Shown: piece after piece, positions 8,384 through 17,089 of the stretch
Numbering within the stretch: the first letter of the stretch is position 1
Layout: every line of letters begins with the position of its first letter
From: Gemmatimonadota bacterium
GTDB lineage: Bacteria > Gemmatimonadota > Gemmatimonadetes > Gemmatimonadales > GWC2-71-9
DNA: 64,000 nt
NCBI GenBank assembly: GCA_003220795.1
Contig: QHTK01000045.1
Location: 124,001-188,000 of the forward strand
Direction of reading: 5' to 3'
Notes under the pieces: model-generated
What the model was told of the DNA's origin: nothing
What the model saw: the letters and a program-made list of their open reading frames with translations, nothing else
Database searches by the model: none
Position numbers and translations under genes: made by a program

Positions 8384-9879
8384 GCCCCCGCGCGCTTGAG
8401 GATGAATTCGGTGAAGAGGCGGACCCCGACGGCCGTCGGGCCCTTGGTTTGATGGGGCGGCTCGGCATCGGTGTACGCGGTACCGGCGATATCGAGATGC
8501 ACCCAGGGGAACCCGTCGACGAACTCACGCAAGAACCACCCGCCGGCGATCGTGCCGGCGCCGCGGCCGCCCGAGTTCTTGACGTCCGCGATGTCGGACT
8601 TGAGGAGCTCGCGATACTCGTCCCACAGCGGCAGCGGCCAGCAGCGCTCGCCCGCCCGTTCCCCGGCCTCCCGCACCTCGGCGAGCAGGGCCTCGTCATT
8701 GCCCATTACACCGATCGCCACATGGCCCAGCGCCACGACCACGGCGCCGGTGAGCGTCGCCGCGTCCAGCACCGCGGCGGGCTTGAACCGTCGCACGTAG
8801 GACAACGCGTCGCACAGGATGAGCCGGCCCTCGGCGTCGGTATTGATGACCTCGATCGTCTTGCCGAGGTGGCTCTTGATCACGTCGCCGGGCTTGACCG
8901 CCGTGCCCGACGGCAGGTTTTCGGTGGACGGGATCAAGCCGATGACGTTGATCTTGGGTCTCAAGCGGCCGAGCGTCTCAAACGTTCCGAGCACCGCGGC
9001 CGCGCCCGACATGTCGAACTTCATGTCTTCCATGTTCTGTGCCGGCTTGATCGAAATGCCGCCCGAATCGAACGTGACGCCCTTGCCGATGAGTGCCAGG
9101 GCCGCCCCGTCAGTGGCCCGGTACTCGAGCACGATGAACCGCGGCTCCTGCACGCTGCCCTGGGCCACGGCGAGCAGCGCGGCCAGGCCTTCCTTTTGTA
9201 GCGCGGCGCGGTCCAGCACCGTGAGGCCGAATCCATAAGCCGTGGCAAGCTGCTGTGCGCGGTCGGCGAGGTAGCTCGGTGTGCAGACGTTCCCGGGCTG
9301 CATCTGCAGGTAGCGCGCGAGCCGGTGGCCCGCCGCGATGCCGTCGCCGACCTTCTGGCCGGCGGCAACCTGGGTGGCCTCCTTTGGGTCACACACGATG
9401 GCCACCGTCTCCACGTCCGGTTTGGGATCGTCCGGAGCGGCCTTGAGCTCGGTGAACGTCCACGCGCCCTGCCCGGCGCCCTCCACGATCACCTGACCGA
9501 GGTCCTTGGCCGCGAGGTTGTTGCGCGCCTCCGGGGCGACCGCAAACGCGAGCTGCGTCGCGCCGAGCGCCCGCGCGCGCTTCGCCGCCACCGCGGCGGC
9601 CCGCCGGATGCTCGAGCGCGTCACCTCGCCGCTCTTCCCGACGCCCACCAGCAGGATGCGCTGGGCCTTGCCGCCGCTCGGGTAGAGCAGCAGCGAGTCG
9701 TCCCGCTTCCCCTTGAAGTCTCCGCTCGCGATGGCGCGGGCCAGCCCTCCGCCGGCTGCGCGGTCGAGCTCGGCGAGAGAGGCGGGTAGAGCCGGGCCCT
9801 GCGCCAGCGCCACCGCAAGCAAGGGAGTCTCGACCTGGGCGAGCGGCGCCGTGGCGAGCGTGCTGGTGATCTCAGACAT
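8380..9879 (-). CDS. pepA: Leucyl aminopeptidase (M17)
   Basis: A 499-residue cytosolic M17 metallo-aminopeptidase that removes N-terminal residues from peptides. The C-terminal catalytic domain has the metal and catalytic motifs [16 protein letters not shown] (active-site Lys and metal Asp) and the family signature [10 protein letters not shown]. Length and the N-terminal macro-like domain are typical. It overlaps icd by 8 bases upstream and the outer-membrane plug gene by 4 bases downstream. Confidence 0.96.
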   Translation of the reverse strand: MSEITSTLATAPLAQVETPLLAVALAQGPALPASLAELDRAAGGGLARAIASGDFKGKRDDSLLLYPSGGKAQRILLVGVGKSGEVTRSSIRRAAAVAAKRARALGATQLAFAVAPEARNNLAAKDLGQVIVEGAGQGAWTFTELKAAPDDPKPDVETVAIVCDPKEATQVAAGQKVGDGIAAGHRLARYLQMQPGNVCTPSYLADRAQQLATAYGFGLTVLDRAALQKEGLAALLAVAQGSVQEPRFIVLEYRATDGAALALIGKGVTFDSGGISIKPAQNMEDMKFDMSGAAAVLGTFETLGRLRPKINVIGLIPSTENLPSGTAVKPGDVIKSHLGKTIEVINTDAEGRLILCDALSYVRRFKPAAVLDAATLTGAVVVALGHVAIGVMGNDEALLAEVREAGERAGERCWPLPLWDEYRELLKSDIADVKNSGGRGAGTIAGGWFLREFVDGFPWVHLDIAGTAYTDAEPPHQTKGPTAVGVRLFTEFILKRAGA

Positions 9880-11074
9880 GGTCGATTATGCACTCGGCGA
9901 ACTGCGAGGTCGAGACTTCGGTGGCGCCCGGCATCTGGCGCGCCAGGTCGTACGTGACGCGCCGCGCCGCGATCGCGCCCGAGAGCCCGCGGATGATCGC
10001 GTCCGCCGAGTCGCTCCACCCGAGCTCCTCGAACATCATGGCGCCCGAGAGCAGCACCGCCCCGGGATTCACCTTGTCGAGGCCGGCGTACTTGGGGGCG
10101 GTGCCGTGCGTCGCTTCGAACACGGCGAATCCGTCGCCGACGTTGCCGCCGGGCGCCATGCCGAGGCCGCCGATTTGCGCGACGCAGGCGTCGGACAGGT
10201 AGTCGCCGTTCAAATTCGGCGTGGCAATCACCGAGTACTCCTCGGGGCGGAGCAACACCTGCTGGAACATCGAATCGGCGATGCGATCCTTGATCACCAC
10301 CCTTCCCGCTGCCCCCTTCCCCTTTGTCGTCTCTGCTTCGGAGACCGTCTTGTCGCCGAACCGCTCCTTCGCGACCTCGTAGCCCCACTCGCGGAACGCC
10401 CCTTCGGTGAACTTCATGATGTTGCCTTTGTGCACGAGGGTGACCGAGGGGCGGCGCGCCTTGATCGCGTACTCGATCGCCTTGACGACGAGGCGCTGGC
10501 TGCCGAACCGGGACATCGGCTTAATGCCCAGGGCACTCCCTTCGCGGATCTTGGCGCCGAATTGGTCGCGCAGAAACACGAGCAGCCGGGTCGCCTCGGG
10601 GCTTCCGGCGGCGTACTCGACCCCGGTGTACACGTCTTCGGTGTTCTCGCGATAGACGACGACGTCGAGCTTCTCGGGTTCCCGCATCGGGCTCGGCACC
10701 CCGGCGAAGTAGCGCACCGGCCGGATACAGGCGTACAGATCGAGCAGCTGGCGCAGGGCCACATTGAGCGAGCGGATGCCGCCGCCCACCGGGGTCGTGA
10801 GCGGACCCTTGATGGCGACGCGGTAGCGGCGGATGTTTTCGAGCGTCTCCTCGGGGAGCCAGTTGCCCGTCTGCTGGAACGCCTTCTCCCCCGCGAGCAC
10901 CTCCAGCCACTCCACCCGGCGCTTGCCCCTGGAGACTTTCTCGACCACGGCGTCGAACACGCGGCGCGATGCGCGCCAGATGTCGGGCCCGGTGCCGTCG
11001 CCCTCGATGAATGGGATCACGGGCCGGTCGGGCACCACCCAACGGCCATCGCGAAAGTCGATGCGGTCCCCCAT
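9872..11074 (-). CDS. icd: Isocitrate dehydrogenase [NADP]
   Basis: A 400-residue TCA-cycle enzyme converting isocitrate to 2-oxoglutarate. Conserved pieces include [14 protein letters not shown], the substrate-binding serine in [10 protein letters not shown] (the residue phosphorylated in E. coli Icd), [14 protein letters not shown] and the NADP-discriminating HGTAPKYAG. The ATG at 11074 is preceded by GGAG. The gene is divergent from the operon at 11144 across a 69-base gap. Confidence 0.96.
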   Translation of the reverse strand: MGDRIDFRDGRWVVPDRPVIPFIEGDGTGPDIWRASRRVFDAVVEKVSRGKRRVEWLEVLAGEKAFQQTGNWLPEETLENIRRYRVAIKGPLTTPVGGGIRSLNVALRQLLDLYACIRPVRYFAGVPSPMREPEKLDVVVYRENTEDVYTGVEYAAGSPEATRLLVFLRDQFGAKIREGSALGIKPMSRFGSQRLVVKAIEYAIKARRPSVTLVHKGNIMKFTEGAFREWGYEVAKERFGDKTVSEAETTKGKGAAGRVVIKDRIADSMFQQVLLRPEEYSVIATPNLNGDYLSDACVAQIGGLGMAPGGNVGDGFAVFEATHGTAPKYAGLDKVNPGAVLLSGAMMFEELGWSDSADAIIRGLSGAIAARRVTYDLARQMPGATEVSTSQFAECIIDHV

Positions 11075-11105
11075 AGAGGCTCCAGTCTACACGGCCCAGC
11101 CGGGG

Positions 11106-11135
11106 TTGCGCCAGCCGAACGCACGCACGTAGACT
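11106..11135 (+). promoter_or_regulatory. Promoter for the 11144 envelope operon
   Basis: TTGCGC (11106-11111), an 18-base spacer and TAGACT (11130-11135). The start codon follows 8 bases after the -10, with no Shine-Dalgarno, which predicts a leaderless transcript. It lies in the short divergent gap with icd, so the two directions may compete. Confidence 0.55.
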
Positions 11136-11143
11136 TGCAACTC

Positions 11144-11482
11144 ATGCGACGCGCCGCCGCTCTCTCGCTCTACGCCTTCGCCGCCGCCTGCTGGCTCGCG
11201 GGCGGCCCGGGCGGCGTGACGCTCGACGCGATGCTCGCCTGCCGCCACCAGACGCATCACACCCACGGTGGCCACGCGGGCACGCCGCCGGACGGTCCAT
11301 GTTTTTGCAGCGAGATGACCAGCGGCTCGGATGTAGCGGTCTCGGTCGCTGTACCGGCGCCGCTCGCGACGCACCTGGTCGTCACGGTTGCGCGTCGCGT
11401 CGCCGCCCACCCTTCCCCCTTCCCCCTTCCCCGTTCCCCGTCCTTCGCTCCCGAATCCCCTCCGCCGAACGCGCTCGCCTGA
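11144..11482 (+). CDS. Small secreted Cys/His-rich protein
   Basis: A 112-residue protein not assigned to a family. An N-terminal signal segment (MRRAAALSLYAFAAACWLAGG) precedes a short metal-ligand-rich stretch, CRHQTHHTHGGHAG then CFCSEM. The C-terminal part is Pro/Ser-rich and ends in a low-complexity PSPFPLPRSP region. The Cys and His pattern suggests metal binding outside the cytoplasm, in keeping with the Met-rich membrane protein three genes on; this is inference. The ATG is chosen because the -10 lies 8 bases upstream. It could be overcalled, since it is short and GC-rich. Confidence 0.55.
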   Translation: MRRAAALSLYAFAAACWLAGGPGGVTLDAMLACRHQTHHTHGGHAGTPPDGPCFCSEMTSGSDVAVSVAVPAPLATHLVVTVARRVAAHPSPFPLPRSPSFAPESPPPNALA

Positions 11483-11524
11483 CCTGATCCCGCAGCGTCT
11501 CACACAATTGAGAGGAGGATCATC

Positions 11525-12583
11525 ATGCGCAGCGCGCTGTGCAGCGCTCTGCTTTGCGGCGTGGCGTTCGGGGCCGCGGCGCAGGAGCGGGTAGTCACAT
11601 TCGAAGAGACGCCGCCCGTGACCGTCACGGGGTTCGCCGTGGGCCGGGCGGACTACGATCGCCTTGTCCGCACCAACAGCTTCACGGCCGGGAAGATCGG
11701 GGTGAGTCTGTTCAAGCCCGCCGGCGACGCGTACCTGTTCGCGCAGTTGACCACGGCGCTGGACGGCGGCGGCGAGGCCGCCACGGAGATCGATAACCTG
11801 CTGGTGAGCTGGACGCCGCGGACGGCGAATCAGTGGACCGTGGCGTTCGGCCGCTTCGACTCACCCATCGGCTTCGAGCGTGATGACGAGCCGCTCAACC
11901 TCATCCCGACGAATTCGTTCAACTTCACCTTCGCGCGGCCCGGCAAGCTCACCGGGGTGCAGGTGCATTACACCGCGTCGCCGCGGCTCGATGTGTGGGG
12001 CATCGCGGCGAACGGCTGGGACGTGGGGGTGGACAACAATCGCGGCAAGACCGCCTTGGCGCGTGCCCAATTCATTCCGATACCCTGGGTCACCGTGGGA
12101 CTCGCAGGCGTCTACGGCCCCGAGCACGCCTCCACCGACGCGCAACAACGCTCCCTGCTCTCGGGCGACCTCACCATCGACCGCGGGCGGGTGATTCTGG
12201 GCGCCGAGCTGAACCTTGGCCGGGAGCGTACCGGCGGAAGCGGCGACGTGACGTGGCGGGGCGCCGCCGGCACGGTGTTTGTCCGCCTGGCGCGCAACCT
12301 AGGTGTGACTGCGCGGTACGATCAAATGGAAGACACCGACGGCCTGCTCACCGGCACGCCGCAAATCCTGCGCTCCGTGACCGTCGGCCCGATGTGGTAC
12401 TTCAGTAGCGCGCGCGAAGGAATCTTCAGCAACGTCGAGCACACGCGCTTCCACCTCCCGCAAATCGCGCTGCGCGCCGCGGTTCGGGCCGATTGGTCGT
12501 CCCAGCCGTTCTTCGCGGACGCGGGCGGTGCGCTGCAGGGCTCGAATACCACGGGCGTCCTCGAGCTCGTGTACGTCTTCTAG
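11525..12583 (+). CDS. Outer membrane beta-barrel porin-like protein
   Basis: A 352-residue exported protein with a signal peptide ending GAAAQE. It has no plug domain. Alternating hydrophobic strands with aromatic girdles run throughout, such as VTGFAVGRADYDRL, QWTVAFGRFDSPIGF, VQVHYTAS and LDVWGIAANGWDVG, and it ends in the barrel terminus VLELVYVF with a final Phe. This fits the OmpL/bbp2-like or phosphate-porin-like class. It has a strong ribosome site, GAGGAGG, 8 bases before ATG. It heads the overlapping run of envelope genes to 14184. Confidence 0.72.
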   Translation: MRSALCSALLCGVAFGAAAQERVVTFEETPPVTVTGFAVGRADYDRLVRTNSFTAGKIGVSLFKPAGDAYLFAQLTTALDGGGEAATEIDNLLVSWTPRTANQWTVAFGRFDSPIGFERDDEPLNLIPTNSFNFTFARPGKLTGVQVHYTASPRLDVWGIAANGWDVGVDNNRGKTALARAQFIPIPWVTVGLAGVYGPEHASTDAQQRSLLSGDLTIDRGRVILGAELNLGRERTGGSGDVTWRGAAGTVFVRLARNLGVTARYDQMEDTDGLLTGTPQILRSVTVGPMWYFSSAREGIFSNVEHTRFHLPQIALRAAVRADWSSQPFFADAGGALQGSNTTGVLELVYVF

Positions 12584-12596
12584 GCGGAGGGACCCT

Positions 12597-13148
12597 ATGT
12601 CGTACGACCTGCGACGCGCCGACGCCCGCATCAAGTGGCTCGTCACCTGCCTGCTCGCGACGCTCGGCCTGTCCTACGTGTTCGGCGCGTTGATGGTCTC
12701 GTTGTACGCGGGCTTCACGCCCGAGCGGGTGGCCGCCACCTACGCCGGTCCCGAAATGACGATGCCAATGCCGCCCGAGACCACGATGGTCGTGACGCGT
12801 CCCATGTCCATGACTGATTTCGCCCGGCCCGAGACCCATGCGGTGGACACGAACCTGTTGATTCAGGACACGCACGTACACGTCCCGATGTACGGGGTGA
12901 TCGCGGCCGCCCTGGCGCTCGTGGTCGCGGGGTTGTCGCTCCAGCGGGCGTGGGCGCTCGGCCTCATTACCGTGCTCTTCGCGGCGCCGTGGCTCGACTT
13001 TGCCGGCATGTGGCTCACCAAGTTCGCGTCACCCCATTTCGCGATCGCGACGCTGGTGGGTGGCTGGGCCATGGGCGCGGGCTACACCGTCGTAACGGCG
13101 CTGGCCGTGAAACAGATGTGGTTTCCCACGAAGGGAGTCGACCGATGA
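12597..13148 (+). CDS. Four-helix membrane protein with Met-rich loop
   Basis: A 183-residue inner membrane protein of unknown family. TM helices are at about residues 13-36, 98-118, 122-142 and 150-172. Between the first two is an external loop rich in Met (PEMTMPMPPETTMVV, RPMSMTDF), followed by THVHVPM. Such Met/His clusters are typical of copper- or silver-handling proteins, but no named family was recognised. It begins 13 bases after the porin and overlaps the next gene by ATGA, so the three are likely one functional unit. Confidence 0.65.
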   Translation: MSYDLRRADARIKWLVTCLLATLGLSYVFGALMVSLYAGFTPERVAATYAGPEMTMPMPPETTMVVTRPMSMTDFARPETHAVDTNLLIQDTHVHVPMYGVIAAALALVVAGLSLQRAWALGLITVLFAAPWLDFAGMWLTKFASPHFAIATLVGGWAMGAGYTVVTALAVKQMWFPTKGVDR

Positions 13149-13699
13149 AGCAGTTGATCCTCACCGCCGCGCTCGCAGCCGTCCTGCACATCACTCCAGC
13201 CGTGGTGCTCGTCAAACGCCCGGACGCCGTGCAGGCGCTGCTCCCCGGGGCCGATGCCTACCTCGCGCGTGAGGTGCACTTGAGCAACCTCGACGCTCAG
13301 CGGCTCCACCAGGTCGTGGACTGGAGCCCGGAAGACGGCGTGCTGACGCTGTACACCGGCAAGGCGGGGGCGACCGCCGTCGGCGCGCTCGAGTTCGTGC
13401 GCGTGGACACGCCGCACGGGCCGATCGAGGTGGCGGTCGGGTTTACGCCGCAGGGCACGGTGCGCGGCGTGATCGTGACGAAGGCGACGGTCGAGATGAA
13501 GCCGTGGGTGCTCGAAGCCGTCGCCGCCGGCCTCACCAACCACTACCGGGAGCTCAAGCCCGGGGAGGTGCCGCGCGGCGCCGCCGCGCTCGCCGGTCAT
13601 ACCGGCAGCCTCGCCGAATACATCGCGGGAGAGGTGGATAAGGGAGTGGCCCGGGCGCTCGCGGCCTACGGGACCTTCTACCGGACGGCGAAGACGTGA
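13145..13699 (+). CDS. Exported FMN-binding-domain-like protein
   Basis: A 184-residue protein with an N-terminal signal (MKQLILTAALAAVLHITPA). The central part matches the layout of FMN-binding domains of the RnfG/NqrC type: GPIEVAVGFTPQGTVRGVIV, then a glutamate-containing helix, then LAGHTGSLAEYI where those proteins carry the S/T-GAT flavinylation site. The canonical SGAT is not intact, so covalent flavin is uncertain. It overlaps both neighbours by 4 bases. Possible role: periplasmic electron transfer to a metal or to the Met-rich partner (inference). Confidence 0.6.
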   Translation: MKQLILTAALAAVLHITPAVVLVKRPDAVQALLPGADAYLAREVHLSNLDAQRLHQVVDWSPEDGVLTLYTGKAGATAVGALEFVRVDTPHGPIEVAVGFTPQGTVRGVIVTKATVEMKPWVLEAVAAGLTNHYRELKPGEVPRGAAALAGHTGSLAEYIAGEVDKGVARALAAYGTFYRTAKT

Positions 13700-14184
13700 A
13701 CATTGCCGCTCGCCGGGGCGTACACATACTGATGATGAGACGCGTCTACCTCGGCATCGCCCTCGTCGCCGCCGGCACCGCCGCGTGCCCCGGTCCCGAG
13801 CTGCTCGGCAACCGCGGCATCGCGATCGGCCACACCGGCGGCGCGACGAGCGACGTGCTGGCCTTCAGGGTCCGGCCCAGCAGCGTCACCGCGGGGAACG
13901 TGATCACGCCGGCGTTACAGGTTCAGCTACAGGACACGCTGGGCAATGTGGACACGAGCTTCACCGCCAGCGTGACCCTTGCGATCGGCACCAATCCATC
14001 CGGCGGGAGGCTCTCCGGCACCACGTCCGTGGCGCCGGTCAACGGCGTCGCATTGTTCGGGGATCTGAGCATCGACAAGGCCGGGACGGGCTACACGCTG
14101 ACCGCGTCGGCGCCGGGAGCGACGGGCGCGAGCAGCGCCTCATTCGACGTCATCGCGGCCACAGGGAGCGCCCCCGCGCGATAG
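13696..14184 (+). CDS. Lipoprotein with one Ig-like domain
   Basis: A GTG start at 13696 overlaps the previous stop (GTGA); tandem ATGs at 13732 and 13735 give the tidier signal peptide MRRVYLGIALVAAGTAAC with a lipobox cysteine. The mature part is one immunoglobulin-like fold resembling bacterial Ig/invasin-type repeats: LQVQLQDTLGNVDTSFTASVTLAI, GVALFGDLSIDKAGTGYTLTASAPG. It probably sits on the periplasmic face of a membrane or on the cell surface. Function unknown; it closes the envelope operon. Confidence 0.65.
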   Translation: MNIAARRGVHILMMRRVYLGIALVAAGTAACPGPELLGNRGIAIGHTGGATSDVLAFRVRPSSVTAGNVITPALQVQLQDTLGNVDTSFTASVTLAIGTNPSGGRLSGTTSVAPVNGVALFGDLSIDKAGTGYTLTASAPGATGASSASFDVIAATGSAPAR

Positions 14185-14205
14185 CGGGGCGCGATTCCAC
14201 GGGTC

Positions 14206-14565
14206 CTACGCGCTGGCGAGGTAGGGCTCGTTCCAGGCGATCTCGAACAATCCGTTGCAGCGGTGGCACCGCATGCTCGGCACCTGGCCTTCCAGTCGCG
14301 CGCGGTCCCGGCAGTTCGGACACACCGCGTAGCGGGGGCCCCACGTTGCGGGGAAGCGCGGCGCATTCTTGGGCGCCGGCACCACCGTCCAGCGCTGCGC
14401 CGCCGTGGGCGAGAGCTGCAGCTCCCCACGGGGAAGGGAGATCGGCTTCCCCTTCACGTCCAGCGTTGCCTCGCTCGACGTGAGCTTGAGGATACGGTAC
14501 CACGCGCCGCGGCGCAGCGGCGTCTCCACGTTTTCCTTGAGGCGGGCCCACTGAAACGCTGGCAT
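14206..14565 (-). CDS. Zinc-ribbon protein of the LRRGAWYR family (copy A)
   Basis: A 119-residue protein of no named family. An N-terminal WAR is followed by LRRGAWYR (residues 17-24), a small beta domain with ISLPR and WTVV, then WGPRYAVCPNCRDRARL and MRCHRCNGLFEIAW. The two CxxC pairs look like a zinc ribbon. Copies B (15011) and C (50021) have the same order of motifs. No signal peptide, so probably cytoplasmic. A nucleic-acid- or protein-binding adaptor is plausible but unproven. Convergent with the envelope operon. Confidence 0.7.
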   Translation of the reverse strand: MPAFQWARLKENVETPLRRGAWYRILKLTSSEATLDVKGKPISLPRGELQLSPTAAQRWTVVPAPKNAPRFPATWGPRYAVCPNCRDRARLEGQVPSMRCHRCNGLFEIAWNEPYLASA

Positions 14566-14598
14566 CGTGCTGCCTCGGGCTCTCTAGAGGGCATAAGA

Positions 14599-14614
14599 TA
14601 GCTTGGCGAAGCTA
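14599..14614. repeat. Short palindrome upstream of copy A zinc ribbon
   Basis: TAGCTT and AAGCTA flank a GGCG centre, a perfect 6-bp inverted repeat 34 bases before the start codon of the zinc-ribbon gene. It could be an operator or part of a leader hairpin. Confidence 0.4.
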
Positions 14615-14695
14615 CGTTAGGCGGGCAACCCCTGCGGACGCGGTGGCCTGGCTCACGCTGAGGGCGGCGCCGGACGTGCAGCGGGTGCCGTCAGG

Positions 14696-14778
14696 TGCCC
14701 GAGGAGAGAGTCGAACTCTCACGGGGTTGCCCCCGGGGGATTTTGAGTCCCCTGCGTCTGCCATTCCGCCACTCGGGC
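14696..14778 (-). tRNA. tRNA-Leu (anticodon CAA)
   Basis: The minus strand folds as a class II tRNA of 83 bases. The acceptor arm is GCCCGAG/CTCGGGC with discriminator A. The anticodon stem GGGGA/TCCCC encloses the loop CTCAAAA, giving CAA, and the T arm carries GTTCGAC. A long variable arm, as in leucine tRNAs, lies between them. The terminal CCA is not encoded (the next bases are CCT). Confidence 0.95.
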
Positions 14779-15010
14779 GCGTTTTTGCCCGGACTAACTT
14801 AGCCGCGGGCGCGGCTCAACGGCACCCTCACGGCTGCCCCTCTGCCACGGTGGATAGTTGCCTTGCAGTGGCTACAACAGATGAACGGAGCCGTGGTGCC
14901 GCGCGTCACAGTGCGGGAGCGTCAGACGCGCCATCATGTGTCGCCCGGCCCACGAGGCTCCGGGGGCGCCCTACGCCGACACTCGCCTCTTCGTCCCTCG
15001 GGAGGGCGTC

Positions 15011-15463
15011 ATGCTGAATTTGGAACAATGGGCCAGAGTCCGGGCTCGAACGAATTGCCAGCTGCGCCGCGGCGCCTGGTATCGCGTCGTGGAGCTCGCG
15101 CCGCTCGATGTCGTCCTCGAAGTCAACCGGCGGCCGCTGCGCGTGCCGCGGCCCTTCGTCCAGGTCATCCCGATCCGTCCCCGCCTCTGGTCGGTCGTGG
15201 CGCGACTGCGGAACGCCGCCGCCCCCCCGCAGGACTGGGGGCCGCGCTACGGCGTCTGTCCCCGTTGTGCCAGCCGCGCGCCGCTCTCCGAGCGATCCAT
15301 CAGCATGCGCTGTCCGGCGTGCGACGTGGTGTCCGTAATCGGCTGGTCCGACTCGCATTGGCGGGTATTCGAGATACTCTCGGCGACGCCCGCCGGCAGA
15401 CTGATCGCCAAGGCGCACGGCGCGGCCAAGCGACTGCGACTGGGCGGCGTCGGAGAGCGATGA
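15011..15463 (+). CDS. Zinc-ribbon protein of the LRRGAWYR family (copy B)
   Basis: A 150-residue paralogue of the genes at 14206 and 50021. It has WAR, LRRGAWYRVVEL, the beta segment with LRVPR and LWSVV, then WGPRYGVCPRCASRAPL and MRCPACDVVSVIGW. It carries a 30-residue basic C-terminal extension (GRLIAKAHGAAKRLRLGG) absent from the others, which could bind nucleic acid. The ATG follows GGGAGG at ideal spacing. The 230 bases before it, back to the tRNA, show no other gene. Confidence 0.7.
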   Translation: MLNLEQWARVRARTNCQLRRGAWYRVVELAPLDVVLEVNRRPLRVPRPFVQVIPIRPRLWSVVARLRNAAAPPQDWGPRYGVCPRCASRAPLSERSISMRCPACDVVSVIGWSDSHWRVFEILSATPAGRLIAKAHGAAKRLRLGGVGER

Positions 15464-15464
15464 G

Positions 15465-16001
15465 CTAGGGTCGCCGGCGCGCCCCCCGCCTGGGCCCCAT
15501 CCCCTGCTGGCGGCGCTGTGGCTGGCGGTGGCGGATCAGCTCGGCCACCTTGTCCTGAAAGCGCCGCCGCTCCTCCTGATAGCGGGCGTGCTGCACCGGC
15601 GTGAGATAGCGCTGCATCTCGCGATCCTCGTCGCGATTGATCTGCTGCAGCTTGAGCTGGTTCTCTTGCCGCGCGGTCATCAGCTGCTTCACGCGGTCTT
15701 CGTTGGGCGTTCCCGCGGACAGCTCGGCGTTCAGGGTCTGGTTGATCTGGCGTTGCCGCGCGCGCACCGGCTGGCGCTGCTGCTCGAACCGCTGCTCGGT
15801 GGCCTGCACCTGCCCTGTCTGGTCGTCGCTCAAACCCAGCGTCGAGCGCACATGCTCGTTCCAGCGCTGCCGGATCTCGCGACGCAGCTGCTCCGCTTGC
15901 GCCGCGTCCGCGTTGGGGAGCGCGCCCGAGTCGCTCTGCTCCTGCGCCCCGAGCGCCGGCGCCAACGCGATCATGAGCATCCACCCGAGCCGCCGCATCA
16001 C
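15465..16001 (-). CDS. Spy/CpxP-like periplasmic protein
   Basis: A 178-residue exported protein (signal MMRRLGWMLMIALAPALGAQ) that is almost wholly helical and charged. Two LTxxQ-type motifs mark the Spy/CpxP family: LGLSDDQTGQVQ and YLTPVQHARYQEE. These proteins act as periplasmic chaperones or sensors in envelope or metal stress. It overlaps the anti-sigma gene by 4 bases, making it the likely effector of that sigma factor. The C-terminal tail is Arg-rich. Confidence 0.78.
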   Translation of the reverse strand: MMRRLGWMLMIALAPALGAQEQSDSGALPNADAAQAEQLRREIRQRWNEHVRSTLGLSDDQTGQVQATEQRFEQQRQPVRARQRQINQTLNAELSAGTPNEDRVKQLMTARQENQLKLQQINRDEDREMQRYLTPVQHARYQEERRRFQDKVAELIRHRQPQRRQQGMGPRRGARRRP

Positions 16002-16417
16002 CCCTCCAGGGACCGGAGCAGCTCGCGCAATTGGGGAGCCGTCAGGTCATCGAGGCTCGCGTCCGGAGGATAGACCGGCGCCGCCCCGTCCGCCGGTGTA
16101 TCGACGACCTCGAGCAACTGTTGCAGCTGATCGGTCGACAGGTCGTTCAGGCCGGCGGCGGCCGCCTCGCCGCCCGCCGGGGCGAGCGCCTGCGGGCGCC
16201 ACAGCGCCTTCGTCACGGCGCCCGTGCCCAGCAGCAGCACCACGGTCGCGGCCACCTTGAGCCACGCCGACTGCATCCACAGCCGCGTCACCACGCTCAC
16301 GCGCGGCGCTTCCCGCAGTCGCGTGACAACCGCCTGCGCGGTCCGCTCGACGTCCAGCTGCTCGGCCGCTCGAGCACCGAGTCGCTGCGCCAGTTTTTCC
16401 AGCTCGTGTTCGTTCAC
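15998..16417 (-). CDS. Anti-sigma factor-like membrane protein
   Basis: A 139-residue protein starting at GTG 16417, which overlaps the sigma-factor stop (GTGA). The cytoplasmic N-terminus (about 1-50) is followed by one TM helix (WLKVAATVVLLLGTGAVTKALW). A periplasmic tail holds two similar short motifs, LSTDQLQQLLEVVD and LTAPQLRELLRSLEG. Gene order and topology indicate an anti-sigma factor; no zinc-binding HxxxCxxC was seen, so it is not a ZAS-type. Confidence 0.75.
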   Translation of the reverse strand: MNEHELEKLAQRLGARAAEQLDVERTAQAVVTRLREAPRVSVVTRLWMQSAWLKVAATVVLLLGTGAVTKALWRPQALAPAGGEAAAAGLNDLSTDQLQQLLEVVDTPADGAAPVYPPDASLDDLTAPQLRELLRSLEG

Positions 16418-16965
16418 GCCAGGTACTCCTTCAACCGTTTGACGGCGTGGTGGTAGTGCACGCGCGCAGCGCCGGGCGAAGTCCCCAGGGCCGCCGCGAT
16501 CTCTTCGTACGCGAGTCCCTGCTGGGCCCGCAGCAGAAACACCTCCCGCTGCATCCGCGACAGTCGCCCGAGGCCCGCCAGCAGTCTCCCCTCGGCTTCG
16601 CCCGCGACCGCACGCTCGTGCGGATCGCCGTCGGTGGCCCGCAGCTCTTCGTGCAGCGGCACGACCTTGGCGCGTCGCGCCCGCCGGGCCGCGTCCTTGA
16701 GGACGTTGCCGCCGATCGTCAGGAGCCACGTGCGGAATCGGCACTGACCCCGGAACCGGTCCACGCCGCGGAACGCCCGGATGAACGTTTCCTGCACCAG
16801 ATCGTCGAGATCCCCGTCGGGCGCGCCTGCGCTCGCGAGAAAGCGCGCGAGCGCACGGGCGTGCCGACGGACCAGTTCGGCCGCGGCCTGCTCGTCACCG
16901 CCCTGCCAGGCGGCGATCAGCGCCGCATCGGTCGGCACCGCGGCGACGGGCTCGGCGTGGGGCAT
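16414..16965 (-). CDS. ECF-family RNA polymerase sigma factor
   Basis: A 183-residue sigma factor. Region 2 reads DDLVQETFIRAFRGVDRFRG and FRTWLLTIGGNVLKD; region 4 has LSRMQREVFLLRAQQGLAYEEIAAALGTS with a helix-turn-helix. It directs polymerase to stress promoters and is controlled by the overlapping anti-sigma gene. ATG at 16965 is preferred because GGAG lies just upstream; the open frame runs further but has no family similarity. It is divergent from the TetR gene. Confidence 0.92.
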   Translation of the reverse strand: MPHAEPVAAVPTDAALIAAWQGGDEQAAAELVRRHARALARFLASAGAPDGDLDDLVQETFIRAFRGVDRFRGQCRFRTWLLTIGGNVLKDAARRARRAKVVPLHEELRATDGDPHERAVAGEAEGRLLAGLGRLSRMQREVFLLRAQQGLAYEEIAAALGTSPGAARVHYHHAVKRLKEYLA

Positions 16966-17033
16966 GGCGCTCCGGACGGTGGACGCGGGGGTGAGGTAAA
17001 TATTAAGCCTCGTGGAGGTTGTGGCGGTCGCCC

Positions 17034-17085
17034 TTGAATTCCTCTGCGCCAACGAGTACTTTCGAAATTCGAACAACTGTTCGAA
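17034..17085 (+). promoter_or_regulatory. TetR-gene promoter with palindromic operator
   Basis: TTGAAT (17034-17039), a 17-base spacer and TACTTT (17057-17062) predict transcription from about 17069. An inverted repeat TTCGAAC-AACT-GTTCGAA (17068-17085) covers that start, with an extra TTCGAA half site at 17061-17066. A palindrome of this size at the +1 of a TetR gene is the usual autorepressor operator, so the downstream catabolic operon is probably repressed by the TetR product until a CoA-thioester ligand binds. Confidence 0.72.
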
Positions 17086-17089
17086 CCCC

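Noticed and set aside
14779-15010. Promoter for copy B zinc ribbon or tRNA in this gap
   Set aside because: TTGAGC with a weak TAGTCC on the minus strand and scattered TTGCC on the plus strand do not give a convincing pair.
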